From NCBI GenBank assembly GCA_946560065.1, contig CAMNUE010000007.1, forward strand, positions 28,647-92,646: a stretch of 64,000 nucleotides of DNA, given 5' to 3'. Source of the stretch: an uncultured bacterium (GTDB lineage Bacteria; Bacillota_I; Bacilli_A; RF39; UBA660). Below, in pieces: positions 28,536 through 41,789 of this stretch. The notes beneath the pieces were generated by a model. The model was not told the DNA's origin, ran no database searches, and saw only the letters and a program-made list of their open reading frames with translations. Within the stretch, counting starts at the first letter, position 1, and each line of letters begins with the position of its first letter. The translations under genes and the position numbers were made by a program.

Positions 28536-29777
28536 ATGAAAATAGTAAAATTAAATTCCGCTCAATTTGATAAGTATGCATCATCACATAGATATAGGAA
28601 TTACTACCAAACATCTATGTATGGAAATGTTATGTCCAAATTCGGATACCGTTCTCAATATCTTGGTATTGTAAATGACCAAAACAAACTTATCGGCGCA
28701 ACATTAATTATTTATAAAGAGGTTTTCATGAAAAACAAAATGGCCTATGCACCTAGAGGAATATTATTCAATTATGAAAATGCTGAGAATATTAAAGAAC
28801 TTGCAGTAAAACTAAAAAAAATCTTAGGTAAACAAGGATTTATGTTACTAAGAATAGACCCCTATATACCTTTATCTATAAGAGATTATGAAGGTAACAT
28901 GATGAACTTCAATAATAAGGGTAACACAATCACAGAAAATCTTAAAAGCGCAGGTTTTACATATAAAGGTAAAACTCTATTCTTCGAAACAGAAAAACCC
29001 AGATGGGAAGCCCTTGTAATTCTTCAAAGAGACCTAAGAGAAATATTTGCAAAATTAGATAAACGCACAAGAAATAAAGTTAGAAAAGCCACAAATAGTG
29101 GTGTTGAAGTTATTAAAGATGAAAATAATAGTGTCAATAAATTATACGAATTTGTTGGAAAGAAAGACAAAAAACCATTATCTTTTTATAAAGAAATATG
29201 TACAAAATTCGAAGAAAATATTGACATATACTATGCAATACTAAATACTGAAACATTTATTATAAACAGCAGAAGAAACTATGAAAAAGAAGTTGAATAC
29301 AATGATAGTCTAGCTGAAAGAGTCCAAGACATGTCACTAGATGAAAAAGAAAGAGAAAACTATTTAAACAAGAAGATGGAATCAGATAAATTAATTACAA
29401 CTTATAAGAAAAATTTATTAACAGCCACAGATTTATTAAAAAACAACCCAGATGGTTTAAAAATAGGTGGAGCAATGATTATAAAATATGACAATGCTGC
29501 CTATATATTTACTGAAGGAATTGATGATGAATATGGTTATTTAAATGCCAATTACTTATTAAAATGGCAATTAATCACAGATTATAATAATCAAGGATAT
29601 AAATATCTTAATTTAAATGCCATTGTTGGAGAATTCGAAAAGAAAAATGAATATAGTGGATTAAATGAAGCAAAATTGGGTTTCAATGCTACTATTACTG
29701 AGTACTTAGGGGAATTCGATATTGTGTTAAATAATTTCTCTTACAATCTGTATACAAAAGTAAATAAAAATAAGTAA
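28536..29777 (+). CDS. FemX/MurM-like lipid II peptidyl transferase
   Basis: A 413-residue protein of the FemABX family, which uses aminoacyl-tRNA to add cross-bridge amino acids to lipid II. It has two GNAT-like domains, the first with MAYAPRGILFNY and the conserved basic stretch LDKRTRNKVRKA, and a helical coiled-coil insertion (about residues 240-300) as in Fem proteins. Which amino acid is added cannot be told. It is monocistronic between divergent murD-eno and convergent tuf, with its own promoter and terminator. Confidence 0.9.
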   Translation: MKIVKLNSAQFDKYASSHRYRNYYQTSMYGNVMSKFGYRSQYLGIVNDQNKLIGATLIIYKEVFMKNKMAYAPRGILFNYENAENIKELAVKLKKILGKQGFMLLRIDPYIPLSIRDYEGNMMNFNNKGNTITENLKSAGFTYKGKTLFFETEKPRWEALVILQRDLREIFAKLDKRTRNKVRKATNSGVEVIKDENNSVNKLYEFVGKKDKKPLSFYKEICTKFEENIDIYYAILNTETFIINSRRNYEKEVEYNDSLAERVQDMSLDEKERENYLNKKMESDKLITTYKKNLLTATDLLKNNPDGLKIGGAMIIKYDNAAYIFTEGIDDEYGYLNANYLLKWQLITDYNNQGYKYLNLNAIVGEFEKKNEYSGLNEAKLGFNATITEYLGEFDIVLNNFSYNLYTKVNKNK

Positions 29778-29797
29778 AATTACTTATTTTTATTTTT
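29766..29797 (+). terminator. Terminator of the Fem-type gene
   Basis: AAAATAAGTA at 29767-29776 pairs with TACTTATTTT at 29781-29790 over an AAAT loop, with a T-rich tail. Confidence 0.8.
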
Positions 29798-29810
29798 GTG
29801 TATTATAGAA

Positions 29811-29837
29811 ACAAAAAAAGAACCTTAAATGGCTCTT
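29811..29837 (-). terminator. Terminator of tuf
   Basis: On the minus strand AAGAGCC pairs with GGTTCTT (one G-U), followed by seven T. Confidence 0.8.
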
Positions 29838-29847
29838 TTTAATTTAA

Positions 29848-31032
29848 TTATTCAACGATTTCAGTTACACTACCAGCACCAACTGTACGTCCACCCTCAC
29901 GAATTGAGAATTGAGTACCTTGTTCAAGTGCGATTGAATGGATTAATTCAACATCCATATCAATATTATCTCCTGGCATAACCATTTCAGTTCCTTCTGG
30001 TAAAGTGATAACACCTGTAACATCAGTAGTTCTGAAATAGAATTGAGGACGGTAGTTGTTGAAGAATGGAGTATGACGTCCACCTTCTTCTTTACTTAAG
30101 ATATAAACTGTAGCTTTAAATTTATGATGAGGTGTAACACTTCCTGGTTTAGCAAGAACTTGTCCACGTTCAACTTCTTCACGAGAAATACCACGTAATA
30201 ATACACCAGCATTGTCTCCAGCTTCAGCATAATCTAATTGTTTACGGAACATTTCAATTCCAGTAACAACTGTCTTCTTAGTTTCTTTAATACCAACGAT
30301 TTCAACTTCATCGTTAAGTTTTAATTGTCCACGTTCAACACGTCCAGTAACAACTGTACCACGTCCTGTAATAGTGAATACATCTTCAATACTCATTAAG
30401 AATGGTTTGTCATTATCTCTTTCAGGTGTTGGAATCCATGTATCAACAGCTTCCATTAATTCATCAATCTTAGAAACCCAATTAGCATCTCCTTCAAGAG
30501 CTTTAAGAGCAGATCCACGGATGATTGGAGTATTATCTCCATCGAATTCATATTCATTTAATAAGTCACGGATTTCCATTTCTACTAAATCTAATAATTC
30601 TTCATCATCAACCATATCACATTTGTTCATGAATACTACTAATTTAGGTACTCCAACTTGACGAGCAAGTAAGATATGTTCACGAGTTTGAGCCATAGGT
30701 CCGTCAGTAGCAGCAATAACTAAGATACCTCCGTCCATTTGAGCAGCACCAGTAATCATGTTTTTAACATAATCAGCATGTCCTGGGCAGTCTACGTGAG
30801 CATAATGTCTATTATCAGTACTGTACTCAACATGAGCAGTATTGATAGTAATTCCACGTTCTCTTTCTTCTGGTGCTTTATCGATGTTAGCGAAATCAAC
30901 AGCTTCATTTCCGTTTTTACCAGCTAAACATTTTGTAATAGCAGCAGTTAAAGTAGTTTTACCATGATCTACGTGTCCAATTGTACCAACATTAACATGT
31001 GGTTTTGAACGATCAAATTTTTCTTTTGCCAT
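29848..31032 (-). CDS. tuf: Elongation factor Tu
   Basis: The GTPase that delivers aminoacyl-tRNA. 394 residues with GHVDHGKTT, the switch [14 protein letters not shown] and the NKCD motif, then two beta-barrel domains. It ends the rpsL-rpsG-fusA-tuf string. GGAGG precedes the ATG. Confidence 0.98.
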   Translation of the reverse strand: MAKEKFDRSKPHVNVGTIGHVDHGKTTLTAAITKCLAGKNGNEAVDFANIDKAPEERERGITINTAHVEYSTDNRHYAHVDCPGHADYVKNMITGAAQMDGGILVIAATDGPMAQTREHILLARQVGVPKLVVFMNKCDMVDDEELLDLVEMEIRDLLNEYEFDGDNTPIIRGSALKALEGDANWVSKIDELMEAVDTWIPTPERDNDKPFLMSIEDVFTITGRGTVVTGRVERGQLKLNDEVEIVGIKETKKTVVTGIEMFRKQLDYAEAGDNAGVLLRGISREEVERGQVLAKPGSVTPHHKFKATVYILSKEEGGRHTPFFNNYRPQFYFRTTDVTGVITLPEGTEMVMPGDNIDMDVELIHSIALEQGTQFSIREGGRTVGAGSVTEIVE

Positions 31033-31115
31033 AATTAATTTCCTCCTTATTTATTTACAACATTTATTTTATCTAATAATTGAAAACTTTTCAACTATTT
31101 TGATACAACTTTTAA

Positions 31116-33185
31116 TTAATTTCCACTCTTTTTAATTATTTCTTCAGCTATATTTTTAGGTACTTCTTCATAATGATCTGGGAACATTACGAATGTTGCT
31201 CTACCTTGTGTATTTGAACGTAAGTTAGTAGCATAACCAAACATTTCTGAAAGTGGAACCATAGCGCTAAGTTTAATAGCGTTACCTTGAGCTTCTTGTC
31301 CAAGTGGTTTACCACGACGAGAAGTTAAATCACCCATTACATTACCAAAATATTCTTCTGGAGTAGTAACATCTACTTTCATAATAGGTTCAAGTAAAAC
31401 TGGTTTACATTTATTCTTAGCTTCCTTAAGTGCAAAGCTTGCTGCAATCTTGAAAGCCATTTCGTTAGAGTCTACATCATGATAAGAACCATCAAATAAT
31501 GTAGCCTTAACATCTATCATAGGATAACCTGCAAGTACACCTGTTTGTAAAGCTTCTTGTAATCCTTTATCAACAACTGGTATATATTCACGAGGAACAA
31601 CACCACCAACGATTTGATCAACAAATTCGTATCCTTTATCTGGGTTTGGCTCAAATTTAACCCAAACATGTCCATATTGTCCACGACCACCAGATTGTTT
31701 AATATATTTACCTTCACAATCAGCTGTTTGCTTAATTGTTTCACGGTAAGCAACTTGTGGAGCACCAACATTAGCTTCAACATTAAATTCACGTTTCATA
31801 CGATCAACTAATACATCAAGGTGTAATTCACCCATACCAGCGATAACTGTTTGACCAGTTTCATGATCAGTATGAACTTTAAATGTTGGATCTTCTTCAG
31901 CAAGTTTTTGTAATGCAAGAGCCATTTTATCTTGGTCAGCTTTTGATTTAGGTTCTACAGCTAATTGAATAACTGGTTCTGGAACAACTAAACTCTCTAA
32001 GATAATTGGTTTCTTTTCATCACATAAAGTATCTCCTGTAGTTGTATTCTTAAGACCAACTGCAGCAGCAATATCTCCAGTATATACATCACTAATTTCC
32101 TTACGATTATTAGCATGCATTTGAAGAATACGTCCAATTCTTTCTTTTGAATCTTTAGAAGAATTTAATACATATGAGCCACTTGATAAGTGTCCAGAAT
32201 AAACTCTAAAGAATGTTAGACGTCCAACGAATGGATCAGTCATAACCTTAAATGCTAATGAAGCAAATGGTTCATTATCACTTGGATGACGTTCAGCTTC
32301 TTGTCCATCTAATGTTGTACCTTTAACAGATTCAATATCAAGTGGACTTGGTAAATAATCTAAAACAGCATCAAGTAACAATTTAATACCCTTATTACCT
32401 AAAGCAGTTCCACACATAACTGGGAAAAATTCAGCTTTTAAAGTACCAATTCTAATAGCATTCTTAATCATTTCATTAGTTACTTCTCCACCATCAAGAT
32501 AAGTCATCATCATATCATCATCAAATTCAGCAACAGCTTCGATTAATTCTGCTCTTTTCTCTTCTGCGATATCTTTTAAATCAGCAGGAATTTCAATTTC
32601 TTCAGCATTTTCAGCTTGTTGACCATCATAATGGTAAGCTTTCATAGTAACTAAGTCGATAACTCCACTAAATTCACTTTCAGCGCCAATTGGCCATTCA
32701 ATAGGTTTAGAATTAACTCCTAAACGCTCTTTAATTGTTTTTAAACTATATTCAAAGTTAGCACCCATCTTGTCCATTTTATTTGCAAAAATAATTCTTG
32801 GAACTTTAAATTCAGATGCTTGTCTCCAAACTGTTTCAGTCTGAGGTTCAACACCAGCTTGTGCATCAATTAATGCAACTGCACCATCTAATACACGAAG
32901 TGATCTAGAAACTTCAATAGTAAAGTCTACGTGTCCAGGAGTATCGATAATATTTAAACGATAACCTTTCCAATGAGCTGTAGTAGCTGCAGATGTGATA
33001 GTAATACCACGTTCTTGTTCTTGAGCCATCCAGTCCATTTGAGATTCACCATCATGAGTTTCTCCAATTTTATGAGTAACCCCTGTATGGAATAAGATTC
33101 TTTCAGTACAAGTAGTTTTACCTGCATCAATATGAGCCATTATTCCAATATTTCTTGTCTTCTCTAAAGACGTATCTCTTGCCAT
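31116..33185 (-). CDS. fusA: Elongation factor G
   Basis: The translocation GTPase, 689 residues. [17 protein letters not shown] and NKMDKMG GTPase motifs are present, as well as the domain IV segment [11 protein letters not shown]. It is transcribed with rpsG (15 nt upstream) and tuf. Confidence 0.98.
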   Translation of the reverse strand: MARDTSLEKTRNIGIMAHIDAGKTTCTERILFHTGVTHKIGETHDGESQMDWMAQEQERGITITSAATTAHWKGYRLNIIDTPGHVDFTIEVSRSLRVLDGAVALIDAQAGVEPQTETVWRQASEFKVPRIIFANKMDKMGANFEYSLKTIKERLGVNSKPIEWPIGAESEFSGVIDLVTMKAYHYDGQQAENAEEIEIPADLKDIAEEKRAELIEAVAEFDDDMMMTYLDGGEVTNEMIKNAIRIGTLKAEFFPVMCGTALGNKGIKLLLDAVLDYLPSPLDIESVKGTTLDGQEAERHPSDNEPFASLAFKVMTDPFVGRLTFFRVYSGHLSSGSYVLNSSKDSKERIGRILQMHANNRKEISDVYTGDIAAAVGLKNTTTGDTLCDEKKPIILESLVVPEPVIQLAVEPKSKADQDKMALALQKLAEEDPTFKVHTDHETGQTVIAGMGELHLDVLVDRMKREFNVEANVGAPQVAYRETIKQTADCEGKYIKQSGGRGQYGHVWVKFEPNPDKGYEFVDQIVGGVVPREYIPVVDKGLQEALQTGVLAGYPMIDVKATLFDGSYHDVDSNEMAFKIAASFALKEAKNKCKPVLLEPIMKVDVTTPEEYFGNVMGDLTSRRGKPLGQEAQGNAIKLSAMVPLSEMFGYATNLRSNTQGRATFVMFPDHYEEVPKNIAEEIIKKSGN

Positions 33186-33200
33186 ATTATGATTTCCTTT

Positions 33201-33668
33201 CTACCATCTATAATGAGCGAAAGCTTTATTAGCCTCAGCCATTCTATGTGTATCTTCACGCTTCTTAACTGCTGCACCAGTTCCATTAGATGCATCAATT
33301 ATTTCGTTAGCTAAATTATCAGCCATACCTTTTCCACCACGTTCACGAGAATACTTAGTTAACCATCTAAGAGCTAAAGCTTGACTTCTCGCAGGTGTAA
33401 CCTCAATTGGTACTTGATAGTTAGAACCACCAACACGACGACTCTTAACTTCAAGTTGAGGTTTAATATTTTCCATTGCTGCTTCAAATACTTCTAAAGC
33501 TTCTTTGCCAGTTTTATTCTTAACTTTATCAAAAGCTTCATAAACTATTGTTTGAGCAGTTCCTTTTTTACCATCTAACATAATAGTATTGATAAGTTTT
33601 GCAACTACTTTTGACTTATATATTGGATCTGGTAAAACGTCTCTTTTTACCGCACGTCTCTTACGCAT
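33201..33668 (-). CDS. rpsG: 30S ribosomal protein S7
   Basis: 155 residues. The basic N-terminus [19 protein letters not shown] and [14 protein letters not shown] are diagnostic. It is in the str operon order rpsL-rpsG-fusA. Confidence 0.98.
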   Translation of the reverse strand: MRKRRAVKRDVLPDPIYKSKVVAKLINTIMLDGKKGTAQTIVYEAFDKVKNKTGKEALEVFEAAMENIKPQLEVKSRRVGGSNYQVPIEVTPARSQALALRWLTKYSRERGGKGMADNLANEIIDASNGTGAAVKKREDTHRMAEANKAFAHYRW

Positions 33669-33700
33669 CGTAAATTCCTCCTTTCAAAATATTTTAAAAA

Positions 33701-34114
33701 TTACTTCTTATCTTTTTTAGCACCGTATTTACTACGACCTTGTTTACGGTCTTTAACACCAGCTGTATCTAAAGTACCACGAATTATATGGTAACGAACT
33801 CCGATTAAGTCTTTAACACGACCACCACGAATTAATACAACACTATGCTCTTGTAAGTTATGTCCAATACCAGGAATATAAGTATCAACTTCTTTTCCAT
33901 TAGATAAACGAACACGAGCGTACTTACGTAAAGCTGAGTTAGGTTTTTTAGGTGTTTTAGTACCAACACGAGTACAAACTCCACGCTTTTGAGGAGAGTT
34001 AGTATCAGTAGTTTTCTTCTTAATTGTGTTTAATCCCATTCCTAATACAGGAGCTTTACTTTTTCTAACCTTATCCTTACGATTTTTACGAACTAATTGG
34101 TTAATAGTAGGCAT
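33701..34114 (-). CDS. rpsL: 30S ribosomal protein S12
   Basis: 137 residues. The decoding-centre loops [13 protein letters not shown] and [17 protein letters not shown] are intact. No substitution at the streptomycin-site lysine of KTPKKPN is seen. First gene of the str operon. Confidence 0.98.
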   Translation of the reverse strand: MPTINQLVRKNRKDKVRKSKAPVLGMGLNTIKKKTTDTNSPQKRGVCTRVGTKTPKKPNSALRKYARVRLSNGKEVDTYIPGIGHNLQEHSVVLIRGGRVKDLIGVRYHIIRGTLDTAGVKDRKQGRSKYGAKKDKK

Positions 34115-34173
34115 TAAATCAATCTCCTTTCTCTACACATATCCAGGTGTATCATTTTACCCTTTAAATAAAA

Positions 34174-34190
34174 CTTTGCCAAAAGCAAAG
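34174..34190 (-). promoter_or_regulatory. Hairpin in the rpsL leader
   Basis: CTTTGC pairs with GCAAAG in the 5' untranslated region and is followed by TTTTATTT, so it could act as a weak attenuator. No known leader family was recognised. Confidence 0.35.
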
Positions 34191-34209
34191 ATATTTAATC
34201 AGCACTAAT

Positions 34210-34238
34210 AATATAACACTAAGGAAATATAAAGTCAA
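34210..34238 (-). promoter_or_regulatory. Promoter of the str operon (rpsL)
   Basis: -35 TTGACT (34233-34238), 17-bp spacer, extended -10 TGT-TATATT (34210-34215). Confidence 0.75.
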
Positions 34239-34260
34239 TAAATATTTTGAAAAATAACAC

Positions 34261-34374
34261 TTAAATACCAGCATTCCATGATAGAAAAGCTATAATTATC
34301 AAAAAAATCACAAAGGCTATCATAAAACCTATCATAGTTGATAATCCCCAACCATTATTATTAAGTTTCTTCAT
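34261..34374 (-). CDS. 37-residue single-pass membrane peptide
   Basis: An ORF too short for usual calling: MKKLNNNGWGLSTMIGFMIA then FVIFLIIIAFLSWNAGI. It has a basic, polar N-terminus and one membrane helix. AAAGGGTGA ends 5 nt before the ATG. It lies between rpoC and rpsL, where Bacilli usually have an L7Ae-like ribosomal protein gene, and has its own plausible promoter. The NNNGWGLSTM start faintly resembles prepilin cleavage sites, but I do not assign that. Confidence 0.6.
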   Translation of the reverse strand: MKKLNNNGWGLSTMIGFMIAFVIFLIIIAFLSWNAGI

Positions 34375-34396
34375 CCAATCACCCTTTTCTATTCTT

Positions 34397-34425
34397 ATAA
34401 TACTAAAAAGAGAAAAAAAAGTAAA
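34397..34425 (-). promoter_or_regulatory. Possible promoter of the 37-residue peptide
   Basis: -35 TTTACT (34420-34425), 17-bp spacer, -10 TATTAT (34397-34402), placed directly after the rpoC terminator. Confidence 0.45.
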
Positions 34426-34450
34426 GAAAAAGGAGTAGTTATCCTACTCC
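34420..34450 (-). terminator. Terminator of rpoBC
   Basis: GGAGTAG and CTACTCC pair around the rpoC stop codon and are followed on the minus strand by TTTTTC and further T runs. Confidence 0.8.
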
Positions 34451-37400
34451 ATAAATTGATCTTCTAATTGTTCTAAAGGTTCTTCGTCCATAAATTCTGT
34501 TTTTAATTCATAATCTACATCACGATAACATCTACTACCAGTACCAGCTGGGATTAATTTACCAATTATAACATTTTCTTTTAATCCAGCAAGTGGATCA
34601 ACTTTTCCTTTTATTGCTGCATCAGTTAAAATACGAGTTGTTTCTTGGAATGAAGCAGCTGATAAGAATGAATCAGTCTCAAGTGCAGCTTTTGTAATAC
34701 CAAGTAAAATTGGTTTTCCAAGAGCTGGAGTTTTACCTTTAATAATTGCCTCTTTGTTACCATCAGTAAATTCACGGAAGTTAACAAGGGAACCAGGTAA
34801 GAATCTTGTATCTCCACCTTCAACAATTCTTATCTTACTAATCATTCTACGTGCGATAATTTCAATATGTTTATCCGAAATATCAACACCTTGAGAACGA
34901 TAAGTATATTGAACTTCTTTTAAGATATATTCTTGTGTTGTAATTGGATCAGTTACAGCAAGTAATTCTTTAGGGCTAATAGCACCTTCAGTAAGTCTAT
35001 CTCCACAATGAACTTCTGCACCTTTCTCAACACATAGTTTTGAACCATAGTTAGTAACATGTTCTTTTGTTTCTAACTTGTTAGTAATACTAATTTTATA
35101 TTTACCATGATCTTCTTTAATCTTAGAAACTGTACCATCAATTTCAGCAATTGTAGCTTTAGCCTTTGGATTACGAGCCTCGAATAATTCTTGTACACGA
35201 GGAAGACCTTGAGTGATATCAGCATCACCACCATGAGCAACTCCACCTGAGTGGAATGTACGCATTGTAAGCTGAGTACCAGGTTCACCAATTGATTGAG
35301 CAGCCATAACACCTACAGCTTCACCAATTTCAACTAAGTTACCAGTTGCTAAGTTACGTCCATAACATTTTTGACATACTCCATTTGCAGTAGCACATGT
35401 TAAGATTGTACGTATTTCTACTTCTTTAATTCCTGCTGCAATAACCTTTTCAGCTAATGGCTCAGTAATCATTTCTAGCTTTTCAACAATAACTTCTTTT
35501 GTTTCAGGATGAACAATCTTCTTATTAGCATAACGACCAACAATACGATCTTTTAATCCTTCAATTACAGAACCTGTATGTTCGTTAATAAAATCTTTTA
35601 CAACAACACCTTGATCAGTTCCACAGTCTGCTTCACGAACAATCATATCTTGACTTACATCAACCAAACGACGAGTTAAGTAACCAGAGTCTGCTGTCTT
35701 AAGAGCTGTATCTGCAGAACCTTTACGAGCACCATGTGTAGATAAGAAGAACTCTGCAACTGAAAGACCTTCAATGAAGTTTGAAAGGATTGGAATTTCA
35801 ACTGGAGTTCCATCAGGTTTAGCCATGATACCGCGCATACCTGCAACCTGTGTAAAGTTTGAGATGTTACCACGAGCTTTAGAATTCATCATGATGAAGA
35901 TTGGATTATCAACATCAGAATGAGCAACAACTTCAAGTTCAGCTTTAACTTTATCGGTTGTAGCATTCCATGTATCAATTACTTTATTAAATCTTTCTTC
36001 TTCAGTAATTAAACCACGTTTATATTGTTTATTAATCTTATCAACCATTTTTTGTGCTTCGGCAACAACTTCACCTTTAGTTTTACTAATTTCAACATCA
36101 GACATACTAACAGTAATTCCAGATATTGTAGAATACTTAAATCCTAAATCCTTCATCTTATCAAGCATTGTAGAAGTTTCAGTAGTCTTATAACGTTTAA
36201 ATACTTGAGCAATTATTTTTTCAAGTGTTCCTTTAGCAAATGGTTGAACTAAAGGCATTTCTTTTATTGCCTCAGGTATATTAGTTCCTCTATCAAGAAA
36301 ATATTTACTTGGTGTAATATTAGAAATATTCTCATCAGTTGGCTCATTAACAAAAGCAAACGTATCAGGTAAAATTTCATTAAACTTAATTTTACCAACA
36401 GTAGTAACTAAATACTTACCCTTTTGATTTTCAGTAAATAACTTATATTTAAATGAATCGACAGGAATTGCTATACGAGTATGTAAAGTAAGTTCACGTC
36501 TTTCATAAGCCATTAAAGCTTCATTTGTATTCTTAAATACACGACCTTCTCCCTCTTCTCCAGCTTTTTCCATAGTTATATAATAGTTACCTAAAACCAT
36601 GTCTTGTGAAGGAGTAACAATCGGATCTCCACTCTTTGGATGTAAGATATTGTTAGAACCTAACATTAACATTCTAGCTTCAGCCTGAGCTTCCTCAGAA
36701 AGTGGTACGTGTACAGCCATTTGATCTCCATCGAAGTCTGCATTAAATGCTGGACATACCAACGGATGTAATCTAATAGCTTTTCCACCAACTAAGATTG
36801 GTTCAAATGCTTGAATACCAAGTCTATGTAGTGTAGGAGCACGGTTCAACATAACTGGATGTTCTTTAATAACCTCTTCAACAATATCCCAAACAACTGG
36901 ATCTTGATTGTCGATTAATCTCTTAGCAGCTTTAATATTATGAGCTATATCCTTACTTACCAATCCATTAATTACATGTGGTTTAAATAATTCAAGAGCC
37001 ATTTCTTTTGGAATACCACATTGATACATCTTAAGTGATGGACCAACAACGATAACTGAACGACCAGAGTAGTCAACACGTTTACCAAGTAAGTTTTGAC
37101 GGAAACGTCCTTGCTTACCTTTTAACATACTTGAAATTGATTTCAAAGGTCTATTTCCAGCACCTGTAACACTTCTTCCACGACGACCATTATCAAATAG
37201 TGCATCTACAGCTTCTTGAAGCATACGTTTTTCATTTTGAATAATGATTCCAGGAGCTCCTAAATCAATAAGTTTCTTTAAACGATTATTACGGTTAATA
37301 ACACGTCTATATAAATCATTCAAATCACTTGTTGCAAAACGACCTCCATCTAATTGAATCATTGGTCTTAATTCTGGTGGAATAACTGGAATACAATCCA

Positions 37401-38082
37401 TAATCATCCACTCAGGTTTATTTCCAGAATTATAGAAAGCATCTAATACATCAAGTCTCTTAAGTAAACGAGTTCTCTTTTGTCCTTGAGCAGTTTCTAA
37501 TTCTTTTGTGATTTCTTCAATATCTTTAGCTAAATCAACTTTCTTTAAAAGTTCCTTAATAGCTTCAGCACCCATTCCTACTTTAAAACCAGTACCATAT
37601 TTTTCATAATAAGCACGATATTCTTTTTCAGATAATGTTTGCTTATTTTCAAGTGGAGCATTTCCTTTATCAATTACAACATAACTAACAAAGTATAATA
37701 CTTCTTCCAAATCTCTTGGACTCATATCAAGTACAAGACCCATACGAGATGGAACTCCCTTAAAGAACCAAATGTGAGACACAGGAGTTGCTAACTCAAT
37801 ATGTCCCATACGTTCGCGACGTACTTTAGAACGAGTTACTTCAACTCCACATCTATCACACACGATATTTTTATATCTAACTCTTTTGTACTTTCCGCAA
37901 GCACATTCAAAATCTTTACTTGGTCCGAAAATCTTTTCACAGAACAAACCATCACGTTCAGGTCTTAAAGTTCGATAGTTAATAGTTTCAGGTTTTTTAA
38001 CCTCACCATAAGACCATTCACGAATTTTATCAGGAGAAGCTATACCAATTTTTAATGCCTCAAATTTATTAACATCTATCAT
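34444..38082 (-). CDS. rpoC: RNA polymerase subunit beta'
   Basis: 1212 residues. The N-terminal zinc ribbon ([20 protein letters not shown]), the catalytic [12 protein letters not shown] with its three Asp, and the trigger-loop region are present. Its ATG shares one base with the rpoB stop (TAATG), giving coupled translation. It ends at the operon terminator. Confidence 0.98.
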   Translation of the reverse strand: MIDVNKFEALKIGIASPDKIREWSYGEVKKPETINYRTLRPERDGLFCEKIFGPSKDFECACGKYKRVRYKNIVCDRCGVEVTRSKVRRERMGHIELATPVSHIWFFKGVPSRMGLVLDMSPRDLEEVLYFVSYVVIDKGNAPLENKQTLSEKEYRAYYEKYGTGFKVGMGAEAIKELLKKVDLAKDIEEITKELETAQGQKRTRLLKRLDVLDAFYNSGNKPEWMIMDCIPVIPPELRPMIQLDGGRFATSDLNDLYRRVINRNNRLKKLIDLGAPGIIIQNEKRMLQEAVDALFDNGRRGRSVTGAGNRPLKSISSMLKGKQGRFRQNLLGKRVDYSGRSVIVVGPSLKMYQCGIPKEMALELFKPHVINGLVSKDIAHNIKAAKRLIDNQDPVVWDIVEEVIKEHPVMLNRAPTLHRLGIQAFEPILVGGKAIRLHPLVCPAFNADFDGDQMAVHVPLSEEAQAEARMLMLGSNNILHPKSGDPIVTPSQDMVLGNYYITMEKAGEEGEGRVFKNTNEALMAYERRELTLHTRIAIPVDSFKYKLFTENQKGKYLVTTVGKIKFNEILPDTFAFVNEPTDENISNITPSKYFLDRGTNIPEAIKEMPLVQPFAKGTLEKIIAQVFKRYKTTETSTMLDKMKDLGFKYSTISGITVSMSDVEISKTKGEVVAEAQKMVDKINKQYKRGLITEEERFNKVIDTWNATTDKVKAELEVVAHSDVDNPIFIMMNSKARGNISNFTQVAGMRGIMAKPDGTPVEIPILSNFIEGLSVAEFFLSTHGARKGSADTALKTADSGYLTRRLVDVSQDMIVREADCGTDQGVVVKDFINEHTGSVIEGLKDRIVGRYANKKIVHPETKEVIVEKLEMITEPLAEKVIAAGIKEVEIRTILTCATANGVCQKCYGRNLATGNLVEIGEAVGVMAAQSIGEPGTQLTMRTFHSGGVAHGGDADITQGLPRVQELFEARNPKAKATIAEIDGTVSKIKEDHGKYKISITNKLETKEHVTNYGSKLCVEKGAEVHCGDRLTEGAISPKELLAVTDPITTQEYILKEVQYTYRSQGVDISDKHIEIIARRMISKIRIVEGGDTRFLPGSLVNFREFTDGNKEAIIKGKTPALGKPILLGITKAALETDSFLSAASFQETTRILTDAAIKGKVDPLAGLKENVIIGKLIPAGTGSRCYRDVDYELKTEFMDEEPLEQLEDQFME

Positions 38083-41000
38083 TAAATATCAGCTCCTTCC
38101 TCATCTTCATTTTCAAAATCATCATCCTCAGAATCTTCATCATATGAATCATCGTAATCTGATTCATTATCATCTGAATATTCCTCAGTCTCTTCTGTTT
38201 GAGAAGTAACAATTTCCTTTGCAGGACTTTCAACTTCTTCTATATTCATATTTAAATCTTCTCTATCCTCAGCTTCTTCAATTTCTTTTAATTGTAATGT
38301 TTCACCCTCATCATTAATTATTGAAACATCTAATCCTAAAGCTTGGAATTCTTTCATCAATACTCTAAATGATTCTGGAACACCAGCTTGATTTATTTCT
38401 TGACCTTTAATAATTGATTCATAAACCTTAACACGTCCAACAACATCATCTGATTTAACTGTTAAGATTTCTTGCAATGTATGTGAAGCTCCATAAGCAT
38501 ATAATGCCCAAACTTCCATTTCTCCAAATCTTTGTCCACCGAATTGTGCTTTACCACCTAAAGGCTGCTGTGTAACTAACGAATAAGGTCCTGTAGCACG
38601 TGCATGTAACTTATCATCAACCATGTGATGTAATTTAATCATATACATAACACCAACAGCAATTCTATGATCAAATGGCTCACCAGTACGACCATCATAA
38701 AGAACAGTCTTACCATCTTTATCCATTCCGGCTTCTTCCATCATGGCTTCAATATCACTAATGTGCGCTCCATCAAATACTGGAGTAGCAACATGAACGC
38801 CTAATTTCTTAGCAGCCATACCCATATGAATTTCAAGGATTTGTCCAAAGTTCATACGAGAAGGAACACCTTGTGGATTTAACATAATATCAACTGGAGT
38901 ACCATCTGGTAAATATGGCATATCTTCTTGTGGAAGAATAAGTGAAATAACACCCTTATTACCATGACGTCCAGACATCTTATCTCCAACTTGAATCTTT
39001 CGTTTTTGAATTATATATACACGAATTACTTTTGAAACACCTGCTGGTAGTTCATCATTATCTTTACGTGAATAAATCTTAATGTCATGAACAATACCAT
39101 CTCCACCATGTGGAACACGAAGTGATGTATCACGAACTTCACGAGTCTTTTCACCAAAGATTGCATGTAATAATTTTTCTTCTGAAGTAAGTTCAGCCAT
39201 TCCCTTAGGAGTAACTTTACCAACAAGGATATCCCCTTCTTTTACCTCAGTACCAATTGTAACAATACCATTTTCATCTAAGTTACGACGAGCTTCTTCA
39301 CTAACGTTTGGAATATCTCTAGTAATTTCTTCAGGTCCTAACTTAGTTTCACGACATTGCATTTCATAATCCTCTAAGTGAAGCGAAGTATATTTATCAT
39401 CTTTTACTAGGTTTTCATTTAAAATGACTGCATCTTCATAGTTATAACCATTAAAAGTCATGAAAGCAACTGTCATATTTTTACCTAATGCAAGTTCACC
39501 TTTATCAGTCGAATTACCATCAGCTAAGATTGTAATCCCACCTTTAACCTTATCACCAACATGTACTATTGGTCTTTGATGAGAGCAAATACTTGAGTTA
39601 GCAAGTTCAAAATTAGCTAGCGTATAAGTATCTTTTCCATCCTTTGTCTTAACTTCAATTCTCTTAGCATCGACATACTCAACAATACCATCATTTTTAG
39701 CAACGATTTCAACGCCTGAATCTTTTGCTGCAATAAACTCAACACCAGTTCCAACAAGTGGGGCTTCTGTCTTAATCAATGGCATAGCTTGACGTTGCAT
39801 GTTTGCACCCATAAGTGCACGTGTAGCATCATCATGCTCAAGGAATGGAATACAACTTGTTGTTACAGATACAACTTGTTGTGGACTAACGTCAATATAA
39901 TCAACATTTTCTGGCTTAGCTAAAATATTTTCACCACGGAAACGTGCATTAACTTGCTCATCTATAATTTTATTATTTTCATCTGTTCCTACTGTAGATT
40001 GAGAAATAATATAATCTAATTCTTCGTCAGCAGTTAAATAACAAACTTCATCAGTAATTTGTGAATCAACAACTTTTCTATATGGAGTCATAATAAATCC
40101 ATATTCATCAATTTTTGCATAACTAGCAAGTGATGTAATAAGACCGATATTTGGACCTTCTGGAGACTCAATCGGACAAATACGACCATAATGTGAAGCA
40201 TTAACGTCACGCACCTCAACTCCAGCTCTATCTCTTGATAAACCACCAGGTCCTAACGCAGATAAACGACGTTTGTTTGTAAGCTCTGCAATTGGGTTAG
40301 TTTGATCCATAAATTGAGATAATTGTGAACTACCAAAGAATTCTTTCATAGCAGCAGTTACTGGTCTAATATTAATTAAAGTCTTAGGAGTAACTTCTTC
40401 CATTTCTTGAGTAGTCATTCTCTCACGAATAACTCTTTCCATTCTAGAAACACCAATTCTAAATTGGTTTTGTAATAACTCACCAACTTGACGAATACGT
40501 CTATTTCCTAAATGGTCTATTTCATCAAAATTACCTACACCATGTAGTAAGTTTAAATAATATGAAACAGATGCATAAACATCAGAAATAGTTAATCTCT
40601 TAATATCTGTTTCTTGATCATTACCAATAACAATCAAGTTTTTCTTCTTATCACTTGGATCAACAATCTTAATAACCTGAATCTTATTAAATGTATCAAG
40701 TTCTTCATTTACTGTAGATTCAACAACACCATAACCACTCTTTAAAGCTTCACTTAACTCATTAATATTAGCTTTAGTAATCTTAGTTCCTTTTTCAAAT
40801 ATAACCTTACCATCGACAGTAATTGTTTCTGCTAAAGTTTGATCTAATAATCTATCAACAACATTAAGCTTACGATTAAATTTATAACGACCAACTCTAG
40901 ATAAGTCATATCTAAATTCGTCAAAGAATCTAGTAATAATTTGGTTCTTAGATGAATCAAGTGTAGCAGGCTCTCCTGGTCTTAATTTCTCATAAATCTC

Positions 41001-41702
41001 AATTAAAGCCTCATCTGTATTCTTTGTAGAATCTTTAGCAATTGTATTCTTTAAGTAATCATCTTCTCCAAACATCTTTAAGATTGATTCATCACTAGAT
41101 AAACCAAATGCTCTAAGTAATGTTGTAATAGGAACCTTTCTAGTTCTATCAATTCTTACATATAAAACATCTCTTGCATCTACTTCAAATTCTAACCAAG
41201 TACCACGATTTGGAATAATTTGAGAAGTAATTAACTCACGTCCATTTTTGTCTATTTCATGATTAAAATAAACACTTGGTGAACGAACTAATTGTGAAAC
41301 AATAACACGCTCTGCTCCATTTATAATGAATGTCCCACTATCAGTCATCATAGGCATATCACCCATGAAAATCTCTTGCTCCTTTACTTCACCTGATTCA
41401 CGGTTAAATAAACGAACTTCTACTCTTAAAGGTGCTGCAAAAGTAGATTCACGATCCTTACTCTCTTTAATCGAATATTTAGGTTCATCAAAATGGTAAT
41501 CTCCAAATTCAAGCGATAAAGTTCCAGAGAAATTTTCTACTGGAAATAAATCTTCAAATACTTCTTTGATACCTTTTTCAATAAACCAATTATATGATTT
41601 CTTTTGAATTTCTAATAAGTCTTTTAACTCATATGAATTTCTAATTCTAGAGAAATTTCTTCTTTCTCTATAGTCACCACTTTTAACTATTTTAAATGAC
41701 AC
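38082..41702 (-). CDS. rpoB: RNA polymerase subunit beta
   Basis: 1206 residues from a GTG start with GGGGTGA upstream. The rifampicin region reads [20 protein letters not shown], then [18 protein letters not shown], with no obvious resistance change. The last 60 or so residues are a very acidic Asp/Glu/Ser tail ([18 protein letters not shown] and following), longer and more acidic than the usual Firmicute C-terminus. Confidence 0.98.
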   Translation of the reverse strand: MSFKIVKSGDYRERRNFSRIRNSYELKDLLEIQKKSYNWFIEKGIKEVFEDLFPVENFSGTLSLEFGDYHFDEPKYSIKESKDRESTFAAPLRVEVRLFNRESGEVKEQEIFMGDMPMMTDSGTFIINGAERVIVSQLVRSPSVYFNHEIDKNGRELITSQIIPNRGTWLEFEVDARDVLYVRIDRTRKVPITTLLRAFGLSSDESILKMFGEDDYLKNTIAKDSTKNTDEALIEIYEKLRPGEPATLDSSKNQIITRFFDEFRYDLSRVGRYKFNRKLNVVDRLLDQTLAETITVDGKVIFEKGTKITKANINELSEALKSGYGVVESTVNEELDTFNKIQVIKIVDPSDKKKNLIVIGNDQETDIKRLTISDVYASVSYYLNLLHGVGNFDEIDHLGNRRIRQVGELLQNQFRIGVSRMERVIRERMTTQEMEEVTPKTLINIRPVTAAMKEFFGSSQLSQFMDQTNPIAELTNKRRLSALGPGGLSRDRAGVEVRDVNASHYGRICPIESPEGPNIGLITSLASYAKIDEYGFIMTPYRKVVDSQITDEVCYLTADEELDYIISQSTVGTDENNKIIDEQVNARFRGENILAKPENVDYIDVSPQQVVSVTTSCIPFLEHDDATRALMGANMQRQAMPLIKTEAPLVGTGVEFIAAKDSGVEIVAKNDGIVEYVDAKRIEVKTKDGKDTYTLANFELANSSICSHQRPIVHVGDKVKGGITILADGNSTDKGELALGKNMTVAFMTFNGYNYEDAVILNENLVKDDKYTSLHLEDYEMQCRETKLGPEEITRDIPNVSEEARRNLDENGIVTIGTEVKEGDILVGKVTPKGMAELTSEEKLLHAIFGEKTREVRDTSLRVPHGGDGIVHDIKIYSRKDNDELPAGVSKVIRVYIIQKRKIQVGDKMSGRHGNKGVISLILPQEDMPYLPDGTPVDIMLNPQGVPSRMNFGQILEIHMGMAAKKLGVHVATPVFDGAHISDIEAMMEEAGMDKDGKTVLYDGRTGEPFDHRIAVGVMYMIKLHHMVDDKLHARATGPYSLVTQQPLGGKAQFGGQRFGEMEVWALYAYGASHTLQEILTVKSDDVVGRVKVYESIIKGQEINQAGVPESFRVLMKEFQALGLDVSIINDEGETLQLKEIEEAEDREDLNMNIEEVESPAKEIVTSQTEETEEYSDDNESDYDDSYDEDSEDDDFENEDEEGADI

Positions 41703-41789
41703 TATTATTCACCCCACATATAATTATTTTTTGAAAATTCACTTCAAATTGCAATTTCTATTAATAACACAAAGTCATTATTAAGTCAA

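Noticed and set aside
31517..31792. ORFs in other frames within fusA, rpoB and rpoC
   Set aside because: All lie inside highly conserved housekeeping genes and lack ribosome sites.
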